Positions 1 to 11,453 of a stretch of DNA of 64,000 nucleotides are shown piece after piece. A program made the translations under genes and the position numbers. Where the stretch lies: contig NZ_VLKE01000001.1 in assembly GCF_007830265.1 (NCBI RefSeq), positions 5,456,001 to 5,520,000 on the forward strand, in the 5' to 3' direction. Each line of letters opens with the position of its first letter. Position 1 is the stretch's first letter. The stretch comes from Micromonospora olivasterospora (GTDB taxonomy: Bacteria; Actinomycetota; Actinomycetes; Mycobacteriales; Micromonosporaceae). The notes below the pieces were generated by a model. It searched no databases. It worked only from the letters and a program-made list of their open reading frames with translations, and was not told the origin of the DNA.

Positions 1-516
1 CGCACCACGGAGCTGCGGGCCGAGCGGATCGAGTTCGACGAGGCGGCCCGCCGGTTCGTCGCCGACTCCCTGGCCCACGACGGCCAGTTGCACCTGATCG
101 CCAACAAGCGGCAGAGCGGCGGGGTGGAGGAGTACCGGGACAAGGAGGTCACGCAGCGGGGCGTGAACCCGGTGCCGGGCGCGGCGGACGTGCTGTTCCT
201 GGAGGTCGACGTGGTGGACCCGTCGGAGTTCAGCCGGGTGCTGCGGGTGTACGGGGTCGAGGTCGACGGGTACCGGGTGCTGCGGGCGAGCAGCCCGGCG
301 GTGCCGAACGCCATCGCCGCGATCCTGCTGGCGCTGCGCGACGCCACCCAGGTCCGGCCGCACGCCCACTTCGAGTGGTCGGAGGGCAACCCGATCGCCC
401 ACCTGCTGCGGTACCTCATCCTGGGGCGGGGGGACACGCCGCCCGTGGTGCGGGAGATCATCCGCAAGTCCGAGCCGGATCGGGCCCGCCGCCCCGGCAT
501 CCACGTGGGCGGTTGA
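1..516 (+). CDS. C-terminal part of a probable APC-type amino acid permease (5' end outside window)
   Basis: The open frame runs in from base 1, so the start lies upstream of the window. The 171 visible residues form a soluble alpha/beta domain with no membrane segment, ending IHVGG. It resembles the long cytoplasmic C-terminal tail of actinobacterial APC-family permeases, recognised from memory of motifs such as NPIAHLLRYL and VVREIIRKSEPD, so the family call is tentative. The stop codon TGA (514-516) lies inside the right-end motif of the adjacent insertion element, so the last codon or two and the stop may come from the element. Confidence 0.55.
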   Translation, partial: RTTELRAERIEFDEAARRFVADSLAHDGQLHLIANKRQSGGVEEYRDKEVTQRGVNPVPGAADVLFLEVDVVDPSEFSRVLRVYGVEVDGYRVLRASSPAVPNAIAAILLALRDATQVRPHAHFEWSEGNPIAHLLRYLILGRGDTPPVVREIIRKSEPDRARRPGIHVGG

Positions 517-547
517 CTTCCTCTGCCCCCCTGAGGGGGCAGATTCC
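512..547 (-). ncRNA. Right-end hairpin / probable 3' end of omega (guide) RNA, element 1
   Basis: Minus-strand GGAATC precedes a perfect CTGCCCCC-type stem-loop (523-542), followed by GAGGAAGTCAAC. In TnpB systems the right end downstream of tnpB is transcribed as the 3' part of the guide RNA scaffold, and the flanking chromosomal sequence acts as the guide. By analogy the guide here would start below base 512, inside the permease gene. The RNA is inferred from position and from conservation with element 2. Confidence 0.55.
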
Positions 548-556
548 TGGCGGCGC

Positions 557-1800
557 TCATGCGGCACGCCGGGTGGTTGACGCTTCGCAGCCCACAGGTG
601 CGGGGCTCCACGTCCGTACACGACCAAGCCCGGCCGCGTTGAGAATGTTCAGGGCCGCGTTGGTGTCGGCGTGGTCGAGGTGCCCGCACGAGGTACAGGT
701 GAACACGACGCCGTTACGGGAGCGGGGGTCACGGTGCCCGCAGGTTGAGCACGTTTGCGACGTGTACGCTGCTGGCACTTTCAGCAGTTGCCCGCCCCGC
801 TCGGCCAGCTTGTACGCCAGCAGTTCAACGGTCGTGCGTGGGCCTCGTTGAGCATGACCCGGTTCAGCCCGGCCTTCTGCCGCACGTTGCGGCCCGGCTC
901 GGCGATGGCGCCTCTCGCAGAGCGGGTCATGTTTTCCACCCGCAGTTCTTCCACCGCCACGATGCCGTACCTTCCGGCGATGGTCGTGGTGGTCTTGTGC
1001 TGCCAGTCGTAGCGGCGGCGCTTGGCTCTCGCGCGTAACCCCGCGATCTGGTCGTAGGTGCGGTGCAGACGGTTCGACGTACGCTCGAACGGATTGCGGG
1101 CCCGCTTCTGCCGGGCGGCCTTGCGTTCCAGCCGCAGCAGCCGTTCGGCCTCCTTCGGCCGCAACCACGGTCCGTGGTGCTGGTCGTTGCCGTCGGACAG
1201 GGCCAGGGCGACGTTGACGCCCCGGTCGATCCCGACGGCGGGCCCCTGGTGCCGCGCTGGTGTCCCCACCTCCACTTCGGTGCGGAACACGATGTGCCAG
1301 CCGAGCGCGTCCCTGACGAGCCGGCCGCCGGTGGTGCGGCCGGGTTCACGGCCGACGCCGGGGATCGGCCCGGACCAGCGGAACCGGACCACGCCGGCTT
1401 TCGGGATGCGCACCTGACCGACGCGGCGGGACAGGCGGGTGATCGCGAGGTCTCGTCCCTGCGGCACGTCAACGGACATGCGTGACCGTAGACGGGCTTT
1501 GAACTCCGGTACGGACGCCCGGCCTTCCCAGCAGTTTCTCCACGCCCGCACGTACGTTTTCAACACCTGCTGTGCGGCCTGCGCGGGCAGGTCCGCGAGC
1601 CACGGGATGTCCTTGCGTGCCTGCCGGATCGCTTCATCGGCCTGCTTCAGTGTGGGGCGTCGGTCGCGTCCGCCGCCCCACGTCCACCACTCGTGCAGCA
1701 GGTTCCACATTGCCCGGGCCGCGTGGCCCTGAATGTCGAGTGCGGCGGCCTGCTCCGCAGTGGGGGCGAGACGACGTACGTATCCGTGGTTGATCTTCAC
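557..1800 (-). pseudogene. tnpB: tnpB, RNA-guided nuclease of IS605 family, frameshifted
   Basis: A GTG start (1800) overlaps the tnpA stop by 4 bp (GTGA). The frame opens KINHGYVRRL, has the first RuvC Asp in GIDRGVNVAL and the Glu in VAVEELRVEN, and then breaks near 832-840. The adjacent frame continues with RTTVELLAYKLAE, a zinc ribbon (CSTCGH...CTSCGH) and the last RuvC Asp in DHADTNAALNI, ending at 557. All catalytic and zinc residues are present but split over two frames by what looks like one missing base. TnpB acts as an omega-RNA-guided DNA nuclease promoting element retention. The break may be real inactivation or a sequence error. Confidence 0.85.
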
Positions 1801-2216
1801 GACGCGCCTCCCTTCCTCCACGGCCGCTCCCACTGGGTTTCGATGTACTTCTGGATGGTTACGGCGGACACGTTGCCGACCGACGACACGAAGTACGACC
1901 GGGACCACAGGGTTGGCAGCCGGCTGCGCAGGTGAGAGAACTCGTCGCGAAGCACCCGCGAGGTGAAGCCCTTGAACTGGTTCGCGATGTACGACGGCGA
2001 AGCGTTCGGGTCGGCCCGGACGAACAGGTGCACGTGGTCGGGCATGACTTCCAGCGCCACGATCGACCAGCCATGCTCGTCACACTTCTGTCCGATCAGG
2101 TCCCGCAGACGTTCGGCGACTGGGCCGACGAGCACGGGGCGGCGGTACTTCGGGCACCACACCACGTGGTATCCGAGGCTGTACGCCGCCCCACGGTTCG
2201 TCTGGTATTCGGCCAC
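1797..2216 (-). CDS. tnpA: IS200/IS605 Y1-type (HUH) transposase TnpA
   Basis: A 139-residue protein from the GTG at 2216 (VAEYQTNRGA..). An upstream in-frame start at 2273 would add 19 residues that are not typical of the family. It shows the YHVVWCPKYRR opening, the metal-binding HUH motif in MPDHVHLFV and the catalytic Tyr in IQKYIETQ. The enzyme excises and inserts the element as single-stranded DNA by recognising the subterminal hairpins. It looks intact and overlaps tnpB, so the element could still move even if tnpB is dead. Confidence 0.9.
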   Translation of the reverse strand: MAEYQTNRGAAYSLGYHVVWCPKYRRPVLVGPVAERLRDLIGQKCDEHGWSIVALEVMPDHVHLFVRADPNASPSYIANQFKGFTSRVLRDEFSHLRSRLPTLWSRSYFVSSVGNVSAVTIQKYIETQWERPWRKGGAS

Positions 2217-2273
2217 GAACCTAGTATACGCATGGCACGTAACTAATAGAACAGCATCAGGGCAGCGATTCAC

Positions 2274-2293
2274 CTGCCGCCTGAAGACGGCAG
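2274..2293 (-). repeat. Left-end subterminal hairpin of element 1
   Basis: On the minus strand CTGCCGTC-TTCA-GGCGGCAG forms an 8-bp stem (one G.T pair) with a 4-nt loop, upstream of tnpA. The left end of element 2 (14057-14076) has the same geometry: 8-bp stem, G.T pair at the same step, loop ending TCA. TnpA of this family recognises such imperfect hairpins. Confidence 0.6.
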
Positions 2294-2439
2294 CCCTCTC
2301 GCCTCAAATCGGTAGGGAACGGCAGCCGGATGATCACCAGCGCCGCGCGTGGCCGCTCTGCCGCCCGGACAACCCATCCTCCTAGGACGATTTAGAGGAT
2401 GTGGCGGCCCGACCCGGCACCCACGACGGGGAAGCACGC

Positions 2440-2871
2440 TCAGTCGAAACGTCCCTCGTAGATCGGCGCTCGGATGTCGAAGCGGCGCAGCCGCCCCCAG
2501 TTCGCCACGAACACCCGCTCGGCCGCTGTCAGCCAGTCGAGGTAGAAGTCCGTGAAGCTGGCGTGGGTGCCGTCCCGGTTGCGCAGGGGCACGATGTCGT
2601 CGCACGTGGCGCGTCGGTCGAACCACACGTTGCCGCGCTCCACGCCGGAGAGGACGAGCAGCGTGTGGAAGCCGCAACCGTCGTCGCTGAGGTACACCGC
2701 CCCGGCGGTCTGTGCTTGGTCGAGGTCGTCGCCGCGCCGGCTCCAGGCCAGCCATGCCGTCTCGTCCGAACGGGGCGGCTGCGCCGCCTCGTGCTCCTCC
2801 CACCGCTCCGCGTGCGACTCCTGGTTCGGGAACCGGCGTCGCCAGAGCGGCGCGGGCCGGCTGCTGTTGGC
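2440..2871 (-). pseudogene. SMI1/KNR4 (SUKH) family protein, start missing
   Basis: The frame ending at 2440 contains YLSDDGCGFHTLLVLSG, VERGNVWFD and DFYLDWL, typical of the second half of SUKH/SMI1-KNR4 proteins, which often serve as immunity proteins against contact-delivered toxins. Going upstream, the reading frame reaches the TAG stop of the next gene (2872-2874) with no ATG or GTG other than the GTG at 2697. The N-terminal part of the fold is therefore missing or badly shortened. No cognate toxin gene is visible. It may be a 5'-truncated remnant; an 85-residue product from 2697 is the only ordinary reading. Confidence 0.5.
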
Positions 2872-3081
2872 CTACTTCGACGGCTCGGGGAGCTTGCAGT
2901 CGACCTTCGGGTTGGCGCCCAGGTAGTTCAACGGGCCGGCCACGATGGTCACCAGGATCGTGCCGGCCTCGGCGCAGTTGGTGTCGTCGCTCTTGTAGTA
3001 GCCGCGCTGACCGGCGGCGACGGCGCCGATGACCAGCCAGATGACCAGGATGACTCCCAACAGCGAGGGGCCGCTCCGCAT
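2872..3081 (-). CDS. Small membrane protein of unknown function
   Basis: Sixty-nine residues with one strong transmembrane helix near the N-terminus (LLGVILVIWLVIGAVAAGQ), then a soluble tail with two Cys (CAEAG, DCKLP) and a second hydrophobic stretch (GTILVTIVAGPLNYLG). I recall very similar short proteins widespread in actinobacteria without known function. An AGGAAG-type ribosome site precedes the ATG. The SUKH-like fragment follows in the same frame immediately after its stop. Confidence 0.7.
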   Translation of the reverse strand: MRSGPSLLGVILVIWLVIGAVAAGQRGYYKSDDTNCAEAGTILVTIVAGPLNYLGANPKVDCKLPEPSK

Positions 3082-3265
3082 GGCTTCCTCCGGGGGTTGT
3101 GGTGGGCCGAGGTGAGGCCCTTGTACCCAGCCGCGAGGATCGGCTAAACGGGACGGCGCCCGCCCCGGCGGGGTGGTCGCCAGCGGTCAGCGCGCTTGTC
3201 GGCGACATGGCGGTGACGGCGTGGCCGCGTCACCGGCATGTCGCAGACCTGGCGAGGGATCCCGG

Positions 3266-4148
3266 TCAGGCGTTGCCGTTGGCGCCGACGGTGGCCGGCA
3301 GCACCCGGTCGGCCTCCGCCGGAGCGCCCGCCAGCACCCGGGCCTGCTGCGGCCAGGTGGCCAGGCTCGGCGCGGCCCGGAGCCCGGCGGCCCGGATGGT
3401 CTCCCGCAGGGCCGCCTCGTCCAGGTCGGCCAGTTGCTGGTACGTGCGGATGCCGGCGTCGTGCAGCGCGGCGGCCATCTTCGGGCCGACGCCCTGGATG
3501 CGGCGGAAGTCGTCGGCCGGCCCGGCTGCCCCGGCGGCCTGGGCCGCCCCGGCCCCGGCCTCAGCGGCGGGGGCAGGGGTCGCCACCCCGGCGTCGGTCT
3601 CCGCGGCCACGGGGGGAGCGTCCGTCCCCGCCGCCTCCTGCTGCGTGGCGGCCCCGCCTGACGGGAGGGTGGGCGCCGCCTCGGCGGTGGCCGGGTCCCC
3701 GGTCTCCGGGAGGTCCGCGTCGTCGGCCGCCGCGCGCGGGGCCGGGACGACGGGCTCGGTCTTCTGGTCGTCCCCGCTCGGCTCGGCGGCCGGATCCGCC
3801 GCCGGCACCTCGGTGCCCTGCCGCGCCGGGGTGTCGTCCTCGGCGGCGAAGGCGGTCGGGTCGCTGTCGGCCAGGACAGCGCCCGGCCGGGTGGGCTCGG
3901 CGGTGTCCGGGGCGGGCTCGTCGACGACGGCCTCCTGCGCCGTCACGGGAACGACCGTCGCCGCCGGTCGCTGCAGGTCGACGGTGGCCTCGGCCGGCGG
4001 GCCGGCCACCCCGGCGACCGGGTCACCCTCCGCGGTGGACGGCCGCGCGCCCGGCGCGCCCTGCCGTCCGCGCAGCAGCCAACCGGCGGCCAGACCCACC
4101 AGCAGCGCCAGGATCGCGAACAACCACTGCCCGAAAGTCGACGGCACG
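3266..4148 (-). CDS. Membrane-anchored helix-hairpin-helix protein
   Basis: Starts at GTG 4148 behind AGGGAGGTGCACC. An N-terminal signal anchor (WLFAILALLVGLAAGWLL) is followed by a long Ala/Pro/Glu-rich low-complexity linker of about 190 residues. The folded C-terminal part carries a helix-hairpin-helix signature (FRRIQGVGPKMAAALHDAGI, then YQQLADLDEAALRETIRAAG), similar to the terminal HhH domains fused to many unrelated proteins. The upstream ATG at 4297 would place unlikely sequence before the membrane helix. The role is unknown; binding to nucleic acid or protein at the membrane is only a possibility. Confidence 0.75.
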
Positions 4149-4369
4149 GTGCACCTCCCTGTTGCGTATGTCGAATGAAAGTCGCGAGTAAAACCCGCCG
4201 AATCTTCGCATACGCTCGGTATTGGGCGACAGGGTGGCTCCGGGCGTTCGGTGCTGGTGGGACGGGTCGCGCCCAGGGTGTCCGGGGGGTTACCCACTGT
4301 GTGTCCCGGGGGTGCCGCGGAGGTCCGGGTCCCACGTGGACACCTCGACGGACGGCGATCGGCTCCGGA

Positions 4370-4723
4370 TCAGCCGGCGCTGCCGGTGGGGCTGATCGAC
4401 GGCCGGCCGGCGTCCCAGCTGTAGAAGCATCCGGCGACGGCGTCCCGGGGGGAGTGCCAGGTCGGCAGGTACGGCGCGGTGTGCGCGGACAACCGCTCGT
4501 TGACCTGGTGGTACAGCGGGTGGTTGCGGGCCTCGGCCAGCGCGTCCGCGTCGACGTCCGCGGTCTCCATCAGGTGCACGCAGAGGTCGTGCAGGCAGTA
4601 CAGCGAGCGGTGCCGGATGCCGGTCAGCGTGGGCAGTTCGGTCTGGTCGGACTCGGCGAAGATCTGCGCGACCCGCCCCTCGGATCCGGGGATGATCCTG
4701 CTGACGATCAGTAGGCGACTCAT
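4370..4723 (-). CDS. TcmI-type polyketide cyclase (copy 1)
   Basis: A 117-residue protein of the TcmI/ABM-like cyclase family, which closes later rings of aromatic polyketides. Family features: LLIVSRIIPGSEGRVAQIFAESD at the N-terminus, RHRSLYCLHDLCVHLME in the middle, and PYLPTWHSPRDAVAGCFYSWD at the end. The ATG at 4723 follows GAGAGGGGTCCC. It is a divergent paralogue of the cyclase at 6203 and reads in the direction of the SARP gene. Two TcmI homologues in one locus suggest either two cyclisation steps or redundancy. Confidence 0.88.
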   Translation of the reverse strand: MSRLLIVSRIIPGSEGRVAQIFAESDQTELPTLTGIRHRSLYCLHDLCVHLMETADVDADALAEARNHPLYHQVNERLSAHTAPYLPTWHSPRDAVAGCFYSWDAGRPSISPTGSAG

Positions 4724-4878
4724 GGGACCCCTCTCGCCGGACCGGGCACCGGGCCCGGTCCTCAGGCCGGCGCTGCGAGCCCCCACCCTGCACCGGGTCG
4801 TGTCACACGGTCGTCACGCTGTGGACACGGACGGTGACGGGGTGGTCGGGGTGGGTCCGCGGCCCGCGTGGCGCCGCG

Positions 4879-5919
4879 TCAGCGGGCCGCGGGGCGGGGC
4901 CGCGGGGCCGGGGGGCGGCGGGGTGGCGTCGCGGGCCGGGCAGGCGGCGGCGCGCCGCCGGGCGGCCGGGCGGACGGCGGGGTGGCGTCGCGGGGCCCGA
5001 CGGCCGACGGTGCGGGGCGGGTGGCGCGGCGGATCGGGGCGAGTGTGTCGTCGAGCAGCGCGCACATGGCCGCCGACGGTTCCAGCCGCAGCTCGCGCAG
5101 CAGCAGCTCACGGTAGACGTAGAAGGCGTGCACCGCCTCGAAGGCGTTGCCCTCGGCGAGGTGGATGCGCACCACCAGCCGGTGCGGGGTCTCGCGCAGC
5201 GGTTCGGCGGCCATCGCCTCCAGCGCCGCCTCCAGGGCCTCGCCGTGCCGGCCGGCGGCCAGGTGGTGGTCGGCGAGTTCCTCCAGCATGTGCAGGCGCA
5301 ACTGGCGCAGCCGTTCCCGCTCCATCAGCACCCAGTCGTCGTACCAGCCGGGCAGGAGGTCGTGCCGGCCGGCGGCGAGCGCGCCGGCCTCGACCCGTGG
5401 GTCGTCGCCGTCGCGGACCCGGGCCGCGGTGTGTACGAGCTCGTCGACGTCGAGCCGGACCGCGGGGTGCAGCCGTACGCTGTCGCCGCTGGTCTCCAGC
5501 GGGCAGCACGGGTCCTGGCGCAGTCGCCACAGGGCGGTGCGCAGGGACGACAGGGCGCGTTCCTCTGGTGCCTCGGGCCAGAGCAGCCCGGCGAGGTGGC
5601 TGCGGGTGGCGCCCGGGCGCAGCCCGATGAGCGCGAGCACGCGTTGCAGTCCCCGTGGTACGACCACCGGCGCGTCGTCGTGCAGCAGCCGGAACCCGCC
5701 GAGCAGGTGCAGCGAGATACCGGGCGCGGGACGGGCGCCGACGGTCGGAATGCGCTTGTCAGCGGTCACGGCGGCACCCCCTGCGCCGGGGCCCGCCCCG
5801 GCCGTCCTGTGTCCCCGGCTCGGCTGCCCCGAACGTCGCGCCGCGCGACGCCACCACCCCCGGGCGCCGGCCTGCGACGCTGCGGGCGCCGGGCTGACCG
5901 CGTCGAACATATCAAGCAT
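4879..5919 (-). CDS. SARP-family transcriptional activator
   Basis: Winged-helix DNA-binding domain (ISLHLLGGFRLLHDDAPVVVPRGLQRVLALI .. SHLAGLLWP .. SLRTALWRLRQ) followed by a bacterial transcriptional activation domain (DELVHTAARV to LRELRLEPSAAM). The C-terminal 65 residues are Pro/Arg/Ala-rich low complexity. The start could be ATG 5919 or GTG 5769 (VTADKRIPTV); the shorter form begins close to the conserved domain and may be the real one. SARPs activate antibiotic clusters. The gene is divergent from the PKS operon, so 5920-6202 should hold both promoters. Confidence 0.85.
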   Translation of the reverse strand: MLDMFDAVSPAPAASQAGARGWWRRAARRSGQPSRGHRTAGAGPGAGGAAVTADKRIPTVGARPAPGISLHLLGGFRLLHDDAPVVVPRGLQRVLALIGLRPGATRSHLAGLLWPEAPEERALSSLRTALWRLRQDPCCPLETSGDSVRLHPAVRLDVDELVHTAARVRDGDDPRVEAGALAAGRHDLLPGWYDDWVLMERERLRQLRLHMLEELADHHLAAGRHGEALEAALEAMAAEPLRETPHRLVVRIHLAEGNAFEAVHAFYVYRELLLRELRLEPSAAMCALLDDTLAPIRRATRPAPSAVGPRDATPPSARPPGGAPPPARPATPPRRPPAPRPRPAAR

Positions 5920-6202
5920 GGTTACTCTGCGTCAATGACGGGGGGCGGTGCGGCAACCGTCCAGGCTGGTCGCGAAAACGGCTCTTGAACAGCGGAAAGG
6001 CGGCACCACCGGGTGCGTGTCCGAGCTGCTCACACATAGCTGATGCACAGTTTGCGTCAACCCATCGTCACGACCCGGGGTCTCGGGTGGACGGTGGCGG
6101 GTGACGTGCCGGTGACGGTGCCCCGTGCATCGTGTCCACAGTCGTCCGGCGTGACGGTCCGTCGCGCCGCACCGGATCGCGCCAGCCCGCAGGAGGCCAT
6201 GC
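5920..6202. promoter_or_regulatory. Divergent promoter region between SARP gene and PKS operon
   Basis: This is the only non-coding gap between the two divergent transcription units, and its base composition is more AT-rich than the flanks. The heptamer GCGTCAA occurs twice on the plus strand, near 5929 and near 6054. SARPs usually bind direct heptamer repeats spaced by about a helical turn; these two are too far apart to form one such site, so the binding site itself is not identified. Confidence 0.4.
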
Positions 6203-6541
6203 ATGGACCGATCGCTGATCGTGGCGAAGGTCGTCCCGACCGCCGAGGATCGGGTCGCCGAGATCTTCGCCGAGTCGGACGCGACGGAGCTGCCGCGCCT
6301 GGTCGGTGTGCGCCACCGGTCGCTGTACCGGCTGCACGACCTGTACGTGCACCTGCTCGAGACCGAGCGGCCCGCCGACGGCGCCGTGGAGGGGGTGCGG
6401 GGACACCCGGAGTTCCTCCGGGTCAGCGACCGGCTCCGCCCGTACATCTCGCCGTACCTGCCGACCTGGCAGTCCCCCCGGGACGCCATGGCGCGCTGCT
6501 TCTACCGGTGGGACGCCCCGGGCGAGGGGAGCCGGCCGTGA
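6203..6541 (+). CDS. TcmI-type polyketide cyclase (copy 2)
   Basis: A 112-residue cyclase with the same fold markers as the gene at 4370: [40 protein letters not shown] and [26 protein letters not shown] precedes the ATG. It is the first gene of the plus-strand PKS operon, and its TGA overlaps the GTG of the carboxylase gene (GTGA). It is likely to act on the ACP-bound or released polyketide after the first ring closure. Confidence 0.9.
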   Translation: MDRSLIVAKVVPTAEDRVAEIFAESDATELPRLVGVRHRSLYRLHDLYVHLLETERPADGAVEGVRGHPEFLRVSDRLRPYISPYLPTWQSPRDAMARCFYRWDAPGEGSRP

Positions 6542-8243
6542 CCGCGACCGCCTCGCAGGACGAGCAGCTCTGGGCGCGCTGCGACGGCTGCGCGAGCCTG
6601 CTCTACCGCAAGCGGCTGCGCCGCAACCTGGACGTCTGCCCGGAGTGCGGGGCACACGCGCGGCTGAGCGCGCCGGAGCGGCTGCGCCAGCTCGTCGACC
6701 CGGACACCTTCACCCCGCTGCCGGACCGGCCGGTCGTGGTGGACCCGATCGGGTTCGTCGACGCGGTGCCGTACCCGCACCGGTTGACCGCGGCCCGGGT
6801 CGGGACCGGCCTGGGCGAGGCGGTGCTCTGCGGCACGGCCCGCATCGGCGGGCATCCGGTGGCGCTGGCCGTGATGGACTTCCGGTTCCTCGGCGGAAGC
6901 CTCGGCTGCGCCGTCGGGGAGCTCATCACGCTGGCCGCCGAGCGGGCCCTGGCCGACGGGATTCCGCTGGTGCTGGTGACCGCGTCCGGCGGCGCGCGGA
7001 TGCAGGAGGGCGCGCTGTCGCTGATGCAGATGGCCACCGTCAGCCAGGCCGTCGCCGGGCTGCGGGAGGCGGGCCTGCTCACGGTCAGCGTGGTCACCGA
7101 CCCGACGTACGGGGGGGTCGCGGCGTCGTTCGCCACGAACACCGACGTGGTGCTCGCCGAGACCGGCGCCCGGATGGGGTTCGCCGGCCCCCGGGTGATC
7201 CGGCAGGTGACCGGCCGGGCGCTGCCCGAGGGGTTCCAGACCGCGGAGTTCCTGCTGCGGCACGGGCAGGTCGACATGGTGGTCACCCGGCGCGCCCTGT
7301 GCGGCCGGTTGACCGCGCTGCTCGCCGCCGCGCACTCCGGGCGGGCGGCGGCGCGCCGCCGGGGCGTACCCGGACAGGAGCCGGCGCCCGGCGCGGCCGC
7401 GGCGACGCCCACGGCCGCTGCGGCGGACGGCGGGGATCCCTGGGAGACGGTGCGGGCGGCCCGGCATCCCGGACGGCCGACCACGCTGGACTACCTCGAC
7501 ACGGCGTTCGACGGGTTCGTGGAGCTGCACGGCGACCGGCTCGGGCGGGACTGCCCGGCCGTGGTCGGTGGCCTGGCCCGGCTAGACGGCCGGCACGTCA
7601 TGGTGATCGGCCACCAGAAGGGGCACACCACCGGCGAGCTGGTGGCCCGGAACTTCGGCATGGCCAGCCCGGCCGGGCACCGCAAGGCGCTGCGGCTGAT
7701 GCGGCTGGCCGCGCGACTGGGCCTGCCGGTGGTGACCCTGGTCGACACCCCCGGCGCGGACCCCGGCGTCGGCGCGGAGGAACAGGGGCAGGCGGCGGCC
7801 ATCGCGGAGAACATCCTCGCGCTGAGCGTGCTGCCCACCCCGGTGGTCGCCGTCGTCACCGGTGAGGGCGGCAGCGGCGGGGCCCTCGCGCTGGCGGTGG
7901 CCGACCGGGTGCTGATGCTGGAGCGCGCCGTCTACTCGGTGATCAGCCCGGAGGGCTGCGCGGCGATCCTCTGGCCGGACAGCTCGGCGGCCCCGCAGGC
8001 CGCCCGCGCGCTGCGGCTGACCGCCCCCGACCTGTGCCGGCTCGGGATCGCCGACGAGGTGGTCGCCGAGCCGGCCGGCGGGACGCAGGCCGACCCGGCG
8101 GCAGCGGCCGAGCTGCTGCGCGCCGCGGTGCTGGCCAACCTCACGCCGCTGCTGGACGTGCCGCCGGCGACGCTGGTGCGCCGCCGCCGGCAGCGGTTCC
8201 GCCGCTTCGGGGCCGCCCGCGCCGGTGCCGTGGCGGGTGCCCG

Positions 8244-8247
<4 letters not shown>
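6538..8247 (+). CDS. accDA: Acetyl-CoA carboxylase carboxyltransferase, fused beta (AccD) and alpha (AccA) subunits
   Basis: A 569-residue fusion. The N-terminal half is AccD-like with a zinc ribbon (CDGC...CPEC near residues 15-40) and [11 protein letters not shown] linker near residues 270-300 leads to an AccA-like half with [14 protein letters not shown] and [13 protein letters not shown]. The enzyme transfers CO2 from biotin to acetyl-CoA to give malonyl-CoA, the extender unit of the polyketide. The GTG start overlaps the cyclase stop, and accB follows with another GTGA overlap. Having accDA, accB and accC inside the cluster points to dedicated malonyl-CoA supply, as known from some angucycline clusters. 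Confidence 0.93.

Positions 8248-11449
<3,202 letters not shown>

Positions 11450-11453
<4 letters not shown>

Larger units (their letters stand above)
512..2300 (-). mobile_element. IS200/IS605-type element with tnpA and frameshifted tnpB
   Basis: The element reads on the minus strand in the order tnpA, tnpB, right end. The right-end motif (512-547) is GGAATC, an 18-nt hairpin block, then GAGGAAGTCAAC. A second tnpB element at 15323-15358 has the same layout and the same 36-nt length. A subterminal left-end hairpin lies at 2274-2293 (8-bp stem, 4-nt loop). The right boundary is supported by that comparison; the left boundary is approximate. Elements of this family transpose through single-stranded DNA and make no target duplication, consistent with none being visible. 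Confidence 0.8.

Noticed and set aside
2274..2293. Left-end hairpin as a transcription terminator
   Set aside because: Its geometry matches the left-end hairpin of the second tnpB element and it lies upstream of tnpA, so an IS end is the better explanation.
3266..4297. Upstream start (4297) for the helix-hairpin-helix protein
   Set aside because: It would add an unlikely 50-residue N-terminus before the signal anchor; GTG 4148 has a good ribosome site.
5929..6061. Two GCGTCAA heptamers as a SARP binding box
   Set aside because: They are more than 100 bp apart, not spaced by about 11 or 22 bp as SARP direct repeats are.
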